In this document: positions 45,601-53,660 of the stretch, in pieces
Position numbering within the stretch: the stretch's first letter is position 1
How the letters are laid out: each line of letters opens with the position of its first letter
Source of the DNA: Coriobacteriaceae bacterium
Lineage (GTDB): Bacteria > Actinomycetota > Coriobacteriia > Coriobacteriales > Coriobacteriaceae
Length of the DNA: 64,000 nucleotides
Direction: 5' to 3'
NCBI GenBank assembly: GCA_902364645.1
Contig: CABJEP010000002.1
Span: 5,998 to 69,997, forward strand
Position numbers and translations under genes: made by a program
The notes under the pieces: generated by a model
What the model was told of the DNA's origin: nothing
What the model saw: only the letters and a program-made list of their open reading frames with translations
Database searches by the model: none

Positions 45601-46606
45601 CGAGCTGGAGCAGGTGGTTGGTGCCTGCGCGGCCGTCAACAACCACATGGCGGACAAGAAGCAACACGCTGCTAGCAAGCAACAGAACCTTGCTGCCTTT
45701 AGGAACAATCTGGCGAAGGAGAAGCACGAGAGGCTGGCGTGGAGGGTTACCTCGCTCGATGCGCGCGAGGAAGATCTGGCCGCCTTTGACGACGAGCGCG
45801 ACTTTTATCTGCATCATTTTTGCCTGCCGTGGGAGGACCTTGCGAGCTATCCTGCGCGCAAAAGCACTGCGCAGCACATGCCGTTCCCCGCGAGTGGCTA
45901 TGCGTATGCGCAGGGCGGAGCGTGTAAGGTGCCGCATTTTGAGTTTCCCAGCTATGAGGGTGAACCTGTTGAGCAGATTGCTGCCCGCCTGGAGGAGTGC
46001 TGCCGCTACGACGAGGGGTTAAAGGGCGCGACGGTTCGCCAGGTAAGCCAGACGGCGGCCCGCGTGCCCGAGTTGCTGTCGATTCGGGAGGTGCGCGAGC
46101 GTTGGTCGCGCGACGGGGTGCCCGCGATGCTGCAACCGGCGGCGACGGCGCACATGACGCCCTATATGTTCCAGGCGGTGTATCTGGGAGAACTGGGAGA
46201 GTCTGCCGGTAGGGCCATCTTCGAGGCGTATTACGATGGCCGGTATTTGCTTGCGCGTGGTGACGCTGCCCATGCCGAGACGGGCGGCGATTTTGAGGTG
46301 CTCGATGCCGCTGGCAACAAGACTGGGGTGTGGATCGATTTTAAGCACTATCGCATCGGCGCCTACGAGGCCTACAGGCGCTCCGGCGGCGAGACTACGG
46401 ATGCTGAGCGCTTTAAGGCAAAGGCCCAAAAAGTTGGGGCGAAGCGCCTGTTGATCGTCAATGTTTTGGCCGATGAAGCGGCGCTGGAGCTACGTCAAAA
46501 GCCAATCGATGGCGAGGGGATGGTGTTCTCCTTCCCCTATATGGCAGCTGATGGAGCAATCAGCCTGGAGATGATGGAGGCGATTCATCGTGCAATCGAA
46601 GCATAA
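42674..46606 (+). CDS. DinG/XPD-like helicase fused to a PD-(D/E)XK-like nuclease domain
   Basis: The 1310-residue protein is a superfamily 2 helicase. Walker A is GATTGSGKNYTA near 53-64, motif II FIFDEIDHAK near 284-293, motif III CMSATW near 580, and motif VI AQAVGRLMRT near 935-944, followed by VRVMLDRE, the pattern of DinG-type enzymes. Helical insertions fill the middle. The last 110 residues have TGGDFEVLD and then VWIDFKHYRIG near 1203-1226, which resembles the Dx(n)DxK core of restriction-type nucleases. CGGAGG precedes the ATG. The next gene overlaps its end by 17 bases. Predicted to unwind and cut nucleic acid. Confidence 0.85.
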   Translation: MATWELNCQSNPSSAGDKELSPYLARQKAMREFFERALFVPKDQDNNGLYFLGATTGSGKNYTAEQVTADLIAGGWDESGCFNKCPGRRTLVFVVPGKDNRDNYVANVRELLVEQGMSDDDAERMVFDLPRAGENIKNWIDATFDKGSVRPRDIPCPFGAKDEAVLRDIAHAWRGVMEVADDLLGLLDKKERLGSVVDRLTPGLWDKLALADASLRRAVSRGRQSITRGIEEIPRIWPSALLNDKRAPHVIACTPQKLVNRIDTVTEAGVVFFNAAAADECLFIFDEIDHAKADMLSMLAAGHMKFQPDEMLRILDRHFNGGVVDPLLLGNRDQWMAVYTHASTSGEHEGSNAATGKVSRASVETAAEEIAKGAKRIQKMIAACIQDMELQQPFALSDKAKDEQLAGRHLFGSDDISVGDGLSNPLRYELDTRRNRNMITSCGTDEQQTVNKAVRRARGLVRMVVGHLARCATLMDKLYYGSISYKDDLSRKNIIDALGIRNDQTNEKYFWNSLMLALFFKDRKNDEIDAVDDSMYARGVDYLVMETTIDHMFTTYLTNHGIERMPEAYLASIAAKAPCVCMSATWNAPTIKNFDLDYLDEVHGVVRKDAWIGELNQEIVRQTRLFNKQAATMYAVDVVWVDESKKLAGMAAVAGGAYGGGIVSPDEVYEHVMGFFDQIGVSEGLAACLRRKIADRVTTSDAESIEFELKRLSKTLVAVSAWARGVARSEQQAGAIFTTRHMGNHGDFNSLALDLAREIVAELVIRNVKHPEASYEKSLEEAKDMVLCFNASGWEEGWRDAQGRLKDGKPTLMFINLAAGGFSKNLKYEVPESLRDTVRQVDCGFDNAERHPKMDLDFLYMESPTSRLTWGVDISSKKFDQQALLGVVEQEELVTRGEIPFIQKRHRVRTVLAGVGGKLPVRDTLSYQVEGARIVAQAVGRLMRTSVKMPHVRVMLDREIAGDCDFSFLHDLPMGYELEQVVGACAAVNNHMADKKQHAASKQQNLAAFRNNLAKEKHERLAWRVTSLDAREEDLAAFDDERDFYLHHFCLPWEDLASYPARKSTAQHMPFPASGYAYAQGGACKVPHFEFPSYEGEPVEQIAARLEECCRYDEGLKGATVRQVSQTAARVPELLSIREVRERWSRDGVPAMLQPAATAHMTPYMFQAVYLGELGESAGRAIFEAYYDGRYLLARGDAAHAETGGDFEVLDAAGNKTGVWIDFKHYRIGAYEAYRRSGGETTDAERFKAKAQKVGAKRLLIVNVLADEAALELRQKPIDGEGMVFSFPYMAADGAISLEMMEAIHRAIEA

Positions 46607-48485
46607 CCAGTCGTGTGGCTTGGGAGACATTGCCGTATCTGAGTTTAAGCTGCAGCTCGACGCCGCTGCTGCCGAGGAGCGCTACTCGGTCTTTTGGTGC
46701 AACGTAGGCGATGCTGGTAAGCATGCCGTGGCGAACTTTATGGCCGATGTGTGCCAGACGGGCAAGGTCGTCGCGCTCACGCAGCTTGCGGACAACCGCG
46801 TCTTTCTGATGGTCAAAGCGGGCGTGCAGACGGGCGACCTTAATGCCTCGCTTTATCAGGAGCAGTTGGTTCCGATTAAAACTCATTGGGACGAGCTGGA
46901 CGATTGCGTTGCACTCCGTTTGCTGTTCAACTCCTGCTCTCAGTTTGAGGGGATTGAGGACGAAGTTCCCAATGACACCGGGCACCTGTATGTCATTAGC
47001 GCCAAGGGTGCCCGCCGCGATGCTGTCGAAAGCGATGGAAGGGGACCTGCCAAGATCGAAACGGTTGAAATCGTTATCGATGAAGACTGCACCTTTGATC
47101 TTAAGATTCGGACGTTCACCAAGCGCCGTGTGCTTATTGGCAGGGCACAAGGTGACGAGAAAGAGCTCGAAAAGATTAAGAGCCAAGTGGGCTACAGGCT
47201 ATCGCCCGTGGCGACGATGGTGCTTGCCCACGAACAAAAAGACGAGTACATCCTGCGCCGAGCCAAGGGCGACAAGCCGTCCAAGCGCCGTGATCTGACG
47301 TTCTCGGCCCAGGCGGACAAGGTCGCCTATACCAAGAAGGGCATCCTGTATCGAGAGCTGCAGATTCTCGAACGCCGTTACAGCGAATTTGCCCGGGTGA
47401 CGCTCATGGAATACCCGCGTAAGAGTTTCTACGAGGTGCTCAAGGGCGATGAGTACATGCGCGTGGTTGCGGAGCGCATGGCGGGGCAGCGAATCGTGGT
47501 GTCGTTTGCGCGTAATGGGCTTGCCGAAGTGGCGCGCCGGCTGGCCGATCGACTTAGCGATTCCTCGTGGGGCGTTCGCGCATCGTATGGCGGAAGGACC
47601 GTGGAATCGCGGGCGCTGAACCTTGTCGTTGTGCCCAATGAGGTTGCTGAGGACGACGGCTATGCCTTACATGTTGGCGTGGTGGAACAGCACGTGACGC
47701 CGGATGTGTGCGAGCCACTGTTTAAGGTGGCGCCAAAGCAAAAGGACCGCAATGTGCAAGAGGCGATCCTGGGGGCCATGCTCAAAGAGCTGCTGGTTAA
47801 GCAAGATGTTGCCGACGGACGGGTGAGGGCGTTTGACCTTGGCTCTTTTGGCGTTGAGTCGGTGACGGCCTGCGGCGTGGTCAATGTCCCGCGCAAGGAG
47901 AAGGATAAAGTTGAGCTGGATGAGCGCCTTGCGATGTTGACGATCGGTGTGGATGGGGCCATGGACTACGCCTCACATCCGATCGAGGACGGTCCCGTGG
48001 ATGAGATGGAGCTCGAGCTGCTGACGGCCGAAGGCAAACTCGACAAGGATGCCTATATCTTTGACGTGCAGGCGAGCGAGCGGTCTATGCTCGCACGCGT
48101 GCGGGATACGGGCTTAACGACCTTCTCCAACAACTTTGTGACCTTGGTGCGCGATTATCAGCTTACGGGTAAGGCGGGTCGTAAGAAGGAGTTTTTCGAG
48201 AGCTTCAACTCGTCCTATTACGGCATTGGAACGTTCGAACGCGCAGGGACGACCTGCTACTTTGTCGGCGTCAACAACGGCACCAAAGAGGATGTGGCAA
48301 CGGCGATCCATGTGCGCTCGATTGAGATGCTCGACGGCGAAGATCTGTCCGAGTTGCTGGTTCAGCTGGTCAATGTGGGGCTTTCGCGCTACGGAGCTCC
48401 CTCCAGGTGGCCGATTCCGGTCAAGTATCTCAACGAGTGCGCTGCGCGTGAGGGCGCGGTGGGGGATGGCGGTGGCGGCAAGTGA
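46590..48485 (+). CDS. Possible PIWI/RNase H-fold protein coupled to the helicase-nuclease
   Basis: The 631-residue protein starts at GTG within the end of the helicase gene (17-base overlap, GGAGG upstream), so the two are co-translated. The N-terminal half is mixed alpha/beta with a basic stretch (RRAKGDKPSKRRDLTFSAQ near 225-243). The C-terminal 200 residues resemble the PIWI RNase H domain: LAMLTIGVDGAMDY near 447, TTCYFVGVNNGTKEDVATAI and the ending SRYGAPSRWPIPVKYLNE. Pairing with a DinG-like helicase and a restriction-fold nuclease matches the described pPIWI_RE modules, but the match is by eye only and length is shorter than usual. Confidence 0.45.
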   Translation: MQSKHNQSCGLGDIAVSEFKLQLDAAAAEERYSVFWCNVGDAGKHAVANFMADVCQTGKVVALTQLADNRVFLMVKAGVQTGDLNASLYQEQLVPIKTHWDELDDCVALRLLFNSCSQFEGIEDEVPNDTGHLYVISAKGARRDAVESDGRGPAKIETVEIVIDEDCTFDLKIRTFTKRRVLIGRAQGDEKELEKIKSQVGYRLSPVATMVLAHEQKDEYILRRAKGDKPSKRRDLTFSAQADKVAYTKKGILYRELQILERRYSEFARVTLMEYPRKSFYEVLKGDEYMRVVAERMAGQRIVVSFARNGLAEVARRLADRLSDSSWGVRASYGGRTVESRALNLVVVPNEVAEDDGYALHVGVVEQHVTPDVCEPLFKVAPKQKDRNVQEAILGAMLKELLVKQDVADGRVRAFDLGSFGVESVTACGVVNVPRKEKDKVELDERLAMLTIGVDGAMDYASHPIEDGPVDEMELELLTAEGKLDKDAYIFDVQASERSMLARVRDTGLTTFSNNFVTLVRDYQLTGKAGRKKEFFESFNSSYYGIGTFERAGTTCYFVGVNNGTKEDVATAIHVRSIEMLDGEDLSELLVQLVNVGLSRYGAPSRWPIPVKYLNECAAREGAVGDGGGGK

Positions 48486-48529
48486 TGGTGTTGCGCAATT
48501 ATCGCTCCTAGAACTTTTTGAAATTATGC

Positions 48530-48558
48530 TTGCATTGTAAAAGGGGAGAACATATACT
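48530..48558 (+). promoter_or_regulatory. Sigma-70-type promoter of the 64-residue gene
   Basis: TTGCAT (48530-48535) and TATACT (48553-48558) are separated by 17 bases. The leader of about 75 bases contains the small hairpin GGTCTC-AAAAA-GAGACC. Confidence 0.7.
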
Positions 48559-48638
48559 GCAGCCATAGCACATCAGATGGGGTCTCAAAAAGAGACCAAG
48601 CAAACGAGTTTTCAGTTTATGTTGAGAGGTATTTGAGC

Positions 48639-48833
48639 ATGACCAGCAGAATTTTCCCCCTTTACAACGACAATACCGACCATATCGATTTCAATACCAT
48701 CTGCGGTTACAGTATTTGTTCTAAGGCTGAGAACTACATGTTCGCTCAAGATGATTTAGAGCTTAGCTCCGAAGATTATGAGTACCTGAATGATATTGAG
48801 CGCGAGCGAGAGTATGAGCTCGGCATCCGCTGA
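48639..48833 (+). CDS. Small acidic protein (64 aa)
   Basis: The protein begins MTSRIFPLYNDNTDHIDFNT and its last 30 residues are packed with Asp and Glu (DDLELSSEDYEYLNDIERER). No hydrophobic segment or motif is seen. It has its own promoter and ATG with GAGAGG upstream; a TTG two codons earlier is less likely. Small acidic proteins next to defence genes often inhibit or mimic DNA, as phage Ocr does, but that role here is only a guess. A weak terminator follows. Confidence 0.65.
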   Translation: MTSRIFPLYNDNTDHIDFNTICGYSICSKAENYMFAQDDLELSSEDYEYLNDIEREREYELGIR

Positions 48834-48871
48834 TGGATGTGGGCTTGTCTCCAACTCCTCCGATTTAATTA

Positions 48872-48898
48872 CCCCGTTATCACCTCTTTTTAGCGGGG
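48872..48898 (+). terminator. Weak hairpin after the 64-residue gene
   Basis: CCCCGTTA and TAGCGGGG pair with one G-U, around a 12-base loop that contains the T-run. Its position suggests a terminator, although the T-run is inside the loop. Confidence 0.45.
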
Positions 48899-48954
48899 CA
48901 CGTTAGATCGACTATGCGTGTCAGACATCAGCTCATCGTGGGAAGGAATCGGCA

Positions 48955-51900
48955 ATGAGCAAGAACGTGAATAAGAACATCAACGGCGGCGCTGCGGGTA
49001 AGACGAAGGCCGCCGGGCGCATAGCGACGGTTGCCGCGGCGACGATCGCCATGACGGGCGGGTCGCTGCTGTCTCCGCTGACCGCGGTGGCACAGGGCGC
49101 GAACGGTGCCGACGCTACTGGGAAGCCGGCTGCGGTGCTGTCTCCGTTGACGAGCGCGGCCGCTGCTAGTACTGGCGCGGGCACGGTGTCGGCGGCGCAG
49201 AAGGTCGCCAACCTGCAGGCTGCGGTCGATGTGGCTCGTGCTAAGGCCGCTGCCGCCAAGGCCGATCTGGAAACGGCTGCTGTTCCCTACGATGTCGCTG
49301 CCGCCAACCAGCAGCAGGTGCAGGGTGCCTATGACGCGGCCCGTGGTGCGAGCGATAGCGCGGCCTCTGCTGCCTCGGCCGAGCTGGAAAAGCAGATGGG
49401 CGCTGCGCAGGACAAGGCCGATGCGGATGTCAAGGCGCTTGAGAACGCTCAGGCTGCGCTTGATGCCGCCAAGAAGAATCTGACGGACAAGGACGAAGCC
49501 CTGGCTACCGCCCAGAAGGCATCCCGCGATGCCCAGTCTGCTCTCGAAGCTGCACGGGCTGCTGCATCCGATGCCACGCCCGAGGCCGTAGCCGCTGCCC
49601 AGGCTGCTGCAGAGCAGGCAGCAAGCGACCTGGAGCAGGCAAAGCAGCGGGCCGCCGATGCGCAGGCCAAGCTCTCGGATGCCCAGGCCGCTGTCGCTGT
49701 CGCCGCTGTCAAGCAGCAGAACGCGCAGGGCAAGCTTTCGGCAGCTCAGCAGGCAAAGGCCGCGGCAGATGCGGACGTGGATGCCGCGCAGGCGAGCTAT
49801 GACGCGGCCAAGGCCGATCTGGACCGAGCCGAGCAGGGCGCTGCGGGGCCGGAGTACGAGGCCGCCAAGGCAAAGGTGGTCGCTGCGTCCGAAGCCCTGA
49901 CCGCCGCCAAGGCCGCGCAGTCGCAGCGCGAGGGTGAGCTTGCTGCCGCCGAGCAGGACGCTGCCGCTGCCCAGGGCGAGGTGCGGACTGCCCAGCAGAC
50001 AGTTGCCGACCAGCAACAGGCTGCTACCGATGCTCAGTCCAAGCTGGATGTCGCTGTTGCCGCCAAGGCTGCGGCAGATGCCGCTCTTGACCAGGCCAAG
50101 ACCGATCATGCCAGTGCGCTCACGGAGCTTGCCGATGCCCAGGCCAAGCTTTCGGCGGCCAAGGACGAGAAAGACGCTGCCGACAAGGCGCTCGATCAGG
50201 CGAAGGCCCAAAAGCAGCAGGCCGACCAGGCTGTGGCTCAGGCCCAGGCAAAGCTCGATGCCGCTCAGGCAACGGCGAACGCATCGGCAGAGAACTACCG
50301 CCAGGGTGCTATCGCGTTCTTTAAGAGCGTGGGTGCCGACGATGCGGCGGATATCATCCTCAACTGCAAACTCGCTAGCTATAACAAGGTGGGTGAGGAG
50401 GTCGACGCGACGAGCCTGGCCAACATGAAGCAGGCGGTTGTGTGGCTCAAAGCGTGCAACGAGTATCGCGCAAGCGTTGGCCTAGGCGAGCTCAAGGTGA
50501 CGTATGCCATGATGGCGACTGCCATTGCGGATGCGAACTTCTCCGACACGAAGATCGATCACGCCAGGCAGTTCGAAGTGGGCGAAAACGTGGCATGGAA
50601 CTACGGAAGCAATCCGTTTAAGCAGTGGGTCGATCAAGAGAAGGCCGTCTTTGACGCTGCTGCCGCCTCGCTGGGCGCGACGGGCCTTACGGGAAAGCCC
50701 GCTTACGATTTTTATACGATGCATAGCTCCGAGATTGATAACTACGCTGCGAAGCATGGTGGGTTAATTCGCTCAGTCGGCCATTACATCAACGTGATCA
50801 ACCCCGATTACACCGTGACGGGCATGGGCGTTTGCACGCGAGGGACGCTGTACGGGAGTACACAGGCGCAAACATTTGTATATTCTGGTCAATGGTATAA
50901 GCCGTATAACCTCAATCCGATGACGGTTGCAGAGTATGAGGCTGCGTTGAATGCGTGGTGTGACTCGTTGGCAAATCCCGAGCAGGGCGTGGATGCGGCA
51001 CGCAAGGAGCTTGCTGTGGCGCAGGGCGTGGCCGACGATGCCGGCAGCAAGGTGAGTGCAGCATCGCAGGCCGTTGCAGCAAAGCAAACCCAGGTTGAGC
51101 GCGCTGCCGCTAACGTTGATGTCGCGGCAACCAAGGCCTCGGAGGCCCAGGCTGCCGTGGCGCAAAAGCAGGCTGCAGCTGACGCCGCCGCGCGTGCCGT
51201 CAGCGATGCCCGCGCCGATTTGAGCGCTGCCAACGCCGCTGTTGCGGCAGCGCAGGACGCCGTGGCCGCCAAGTCTGGCGAGCTCGACATTGCCAAGGGC
51301 AAGGTGGCTGCTGCCAAGCGCGCACTGGACGCCGCTCGTGCCGGTGTTGGCGACAAACGGGATGCACTTGCCGCGGCCCAGGATGAGCTAGCGGCGTACT
51401 CAGCCGATATCGCCGCTGCTCAGCGTGCGTTTGATGCGGCGTCGTCTGCACTCGAAAGCGCGCGTGCCAATCAGCGCGAGGCGGAGGCCGAACTTCTTGC
51501 CACCCAAGGCGATGCCGATCAGGCAGGCATCGATGCTGCTGCCACTCAGGTGGAGCTCGATATGGCGCAGCGGGCTGCAAGCGATGCCGACGCCGTCGTG
51601 GCAACGGCTCAGGCAAAATCTGATGCAGCTGCCGCCCGCGCCTCTCAGCTTAAGAATGCCGCCGCAGCACTTGCCAAGGCCACTGGGGACAAAGCGACTG
51701 CCGATGCCGCGCTCGATGCAGCGGCGATGGCCGTGAGCGATGCCGAGTATGACGTGGTGGAGGCTGACGATGCCGTGGTGGATGCGACTGTCGCGCGCGA
51801 CGCCTCTGCCGCCGCGGTTGCCCGCCTGCGCAGAATCAATATTGCCGAAGCCATTGTCAACGGCAGCACTGACGATGCGGACGAGGTACTTAACGCCAAG

Positions 51901-52305
51901 ATCGCTGCGGCCCACGATGCCGCCGAGCGTGCCGCGACCGCCAAGGCCGAACTCGATGACGCCGTGGCTGCGACGGATGCCGTGGCGCCGGCATACTTGG
52001 AGGCGCTCGCCAACTACACCGCCGCCAAGGTCGAGCTCGACCAGGCTATTGCCGAGCTTAACGCCGAGATCGCTCGCCAAGAGGCCGCCGACCGCGGAAA
52101 CGGCGAGCAGACCCAGCCCGTCACGCAAGTGACGTACCAGGCCAAGCATGCGGAGGCAAAGACCGAGGCCACGACTTGGCAGACGGCGATGCCCGCCACG
52201 GGCGATGCGTCCGAGCTGCTGGGTGAGACCTTCGTGATCGGCGGCACGGTCCTGGTGGCCGCCGGCGTATTCCTGTCCGATAAGCGCCGCCAGCTGATCC
52301 GTTAG
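48955..52305 (+). CDS. Large Ala-rich coiled-coil cell-surface protein with CAP domain and sorting signal
   Basis: The 1116-residue protein has a signal peptide (RIATVAAATIAMTGGSLLSP near 22-41), a long alanine-rich coiled coil (about 80-440), a CAP/SCP-like domain (about 470-660, with KACNEYRASVGL, HARQFEVGENVAWN and INPDYTVTGMGVC), a second coiled coil (about 690-1050), and the end AMPATGDASELLG with a hydrophobic helix and RRQLIR. MPATG is a variant of the LPxTG sortase motif. It is presumably anchored to the wall by sortase. The role is unknown; adhesion or host interaction is likely. GGAAGG precedes the ATG. Confidence 0.9.
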   Translation: MSKNVNKNINGGAAGKTKAAGRIATVAAATIAMTGGSLLSPLTAVAQGANGADATGKPAAVLSPLTSAAAASTGAGTVSAAQKVANLQAAVDVARAKAAAAKADLETAAVPYDVAAANQQQVQGAYDAARGASDSAASAASAELEKQMGAAQDKADADVKALENAQAALDAAKKNLTDKDEALATAQKASRDAQSALEAARAAASDATPEAVAAAQAAAEQAASDLEQAKQRAADAQAKLSDAQAAVAVAAVKQQNAQGKLSAAQQAKAAADADVDAAQASYDAAKADLDRAEQGAAGPEYEAAKAKVVAASEALTAAKAAQSQREGELAAAEQDAAAAQGEVRTAQQTVADQQQAATDAQSKLDVAVAAKAAADAALDQAKTDHASALTELADAQAKLSAAKDEKDAADKALDQAKAQKQQADQAVAQAQAKLDAAQATANASAENYRQGAIAFFKSVGADDAADIILNCKLASYNKVGEEVDATSLANMKQAVVWLKACNEYRASVGLGELKVTYAMMATAIADANFSDTKIDHARQFEVGENVAWNYGSNPFKQWVDQEKAVFDAAAASLGATGLTGKPAYDFYTMHSSEIDNYAAKHGGLIRSVGHYINVINPDYTVTGMGVCTRGTLYGSTQAQTFVYSGQWYKPYNLNPMTVAEYEAALNAWCDSLANPEQGVDAARKELAVAQGVADDAGSKVSAASQAVAAKQTQVERAAANVDVAATKASEAQAAVAQKQAAADAAARAVSDARADLSAANAAVAAAQDAVAAKSGELDIAKGKVAAAKRALDAARAGVGDKRDALAAAQDELAAYSADIAAAQRAFDAASSALESARANQREAEAELLATQGDADQAGIDAAATQVELDMAQRAASDADAVVATAQAKSDAAAARASQLKNAAAALAKATGDKATADAALDAAAMAVSDAEYDVVEADDAVVDATVARDASAAAVARLRRINIAEAIVNGSTDDADEVLNAKIAAAHDAAERAATAKAELDDAVAATDAVAPAYLEALANYTAAKVELDQAIAELNAEIARQEAADRGNGEQTQPVTQVTYQAKHAEAKTEATTWQTAMPATGDASELLGETFVIGGTVLVAAGVFLSDKRRQLIR

Positions 52306-52328
52306 GGACAGGGAAGCGCGCTGTTTTT

Positions 52329-52377
52329 GGCGCGCACCGCAGGGGCATGGGCTCTGCGGCGCGCGCCGCCTTTTTCT
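52329..52377 (+). terminator. Intrinsic terminator after the surface protein
   Basis: GGCGCGC-A-CCGCAG pairs with CTGCGG-C-GCGCGCC around an 11-base loop, followed by a T-run. Confidence 0.85.
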
Positions 52378-52401
52378 TCAAGATTGATTAAGGAGGGATA
52401 T

Positions 52402-52767
52402 ATGCAAATAAGAGGAGAGGCCGCGATCGCCTGCGGATTCATGGCGGGTCTGGCAACGGGGTTGCTGTTCGATGGATGTTTCGACAGCTATATCAATCGA
52501 TTCTGCGATTTTGGTTTTTCGAGAGGCAAGCCTTGGAAAACAGCGCCAGCTCGTCAAGAGGTGGCTGCGCCCATCGAGCCCCGCAGTGTGGATACCTCAA
52601 AAATCAAGGTAATCGTCACTAAGAACGGCAAGATTTACCACCGTTCTACGGGGTGCAAAAGCCTTCCTCAAAACGCCATTAAAACAAGCGTACCATTAGC
52701 GGCTGCACTCAAGCGAGGCAAGACGCCCTGCCCAACATGCTGCCCGCCAACAGTGTGCTCGATCTAG
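52402..52767 (+). CDS. Small anchored protein with Cys-rich zinc-like C-terminal domain
   Basis: The 121-residue protein has a short hydrophobic N terminus (AIACGFMAGLATGLLF near 8-23), likely an anchor or uncleaved signal, a Pro/Arg linker, and a C-terminal domain KVIVTKNGKIYHRSTGCKSL...GKTPCPTCCPP. This pattern (YHxxxxC...PCxxC) resembles small metal-binding domains found on secreted Gram-positive proteins and similar to the Ada-type zinc site. Start ATG follows AGGAGGGATAT. Function unknown; it is transcribed after the surface protein's terminator. Confidence 0.7.
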   Translation: MQIRGEAAIACGFMAGLATGLLFDGCFDSYINRFCDFGFSRGKPWKTAPARQEVAAPIEPRSVDTSKIKVIVTKNGKIYHRSTGCKSLPQNAIKTSVPLAAALKRGKTPCPTCCPPTVCSI

Positions 52768-52770
52768 TTT

Positions 52771-52794
52771 TTTGGGTGTTTGATCCGTTTGGAT
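52771..52794. repeat. Short repeat with GATCCGTTTGGAT, copy 2
   Basis: TTTGGGTGTTTGATCC then GTTTGGAT lies right after the stop of the preceding gene, matching 33258-33280 except for one added T. Confidence 0.65.
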
Positions 52795-52895
52795 GGGAGA
52801 ACGAAGGGTAAGCCCTAAGGGATACAGATGCCGGCCCGGCCTGCAATTTCTTCCATTGATTTGTCCAGAGTCGCACAGCACGGAGGTGTTGTTTG

Positions 52896-53651
52896 ATGTC
52901 TATTTTCGTTACCGGAGACGTTCACGGTGTTGCCGAGTATGGGGCGAGTCGCTTCTCGTCGCGCGTTTGGCCATTGGGTCGAACGCTGACGCGCGATGAC
53001 GTTGTCATCGTTGCCGGCGACTTTGGCTTTATATGGAGCGGCTCGAACACCGACAAATACTGGCTCGACTGGTTTGAGTCCAAGCCCTGGACCACGTGTT
53101 TTGTCGACGGCAATCACGAGAACCATCATCTGCTGGCGGGGCTGCCAATGCGTGAGTGGAACGGAGGCCTCGTTCACGAGGTTCGCCCGCACGTGCTGCA
53201 CCTGATGCGCGGCGAGGTGTTCGACATCACGGGGACCACGGTGCTCGCCATGGGTGGCGCCGCGAGCCATGACAAACAGTGGCGTCAGGAGGGAAAGACG
53301 TGGTGGCCCGAGGAGATGCCGAGTGAGCGCGAGATCAAACACTGTCGCGCCTCGCTCGATCGCGCGGGCTGGAAGGTCGACTATGTTGTGACGCACGAGG
53401 CGCCGGTCGATTTGGCTGACGAGCTGTGCATGGAGTGCAATCGCGAGTTCTACGACGATTCGCTGCAGGCCTTTTTGGGCGAGCTCGACGGGCGGCTCGA
53501 CTACCGCACCTGGTTCTTTGGCCATTACCATGACGATGAATGGCGCGATGACAAGCATCGTCTTATCTACCAAGATATCGTGCCGATCGAAGCGCGATGT
53601 GCCGATGGGCAGGATGAGACGGCGAGTGACTATTTTGAGCAAGTGCGTTAG
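52896..53651 (+). CDS. Metallophosphoesterase A
   Basis: The calcineurin-like motifs are SIFVTGDVHG near residue 2, VAGDFGF near 40, VDGNHENHHLL near 71 and FGHYH near 206 in a 251-residue protein. It shares the block LDRAGWKVDYVVTHEAP with the third protein of this cluster, so the two are paralogues. ATG at 52896 follows GGAGG nine bases upstream; a TTG three bases earlier has better spacing. Substrate is unknown. The next gene begins after 9 bases. Confidence 0.85.
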   Translation: MSIFVTGDVHGVAEYGASRFSSRVWPLGRTLTRDDVVIVAGDFGFIWSGSNTDKYWLDWFESKPWTTCFVDGNHENHHLLAGLPMREWNGGLVHEVRPHVLHLMRGEVFDITGTTVLAMGGAASHDKQWRQEGKTWWPEEMPSEREIKHCRASLDRAGWKVDYVVTHEAPVDLADELCMECNREFYDDSLQAFLGELDGRLDYRTWFFGHYHDDEWRDDKHRLIYQDIVPIEARCADGQDETASDYFEQVR

Positions 53652-53660
53652 GAGGTCCCC

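Noticed and set aside
48928..50211. A long Leu/Gly-rich minus-strand frame within the surface protein gene
   Set aside because: It arises from the complement of Ala-rich codons and has no biological signature.
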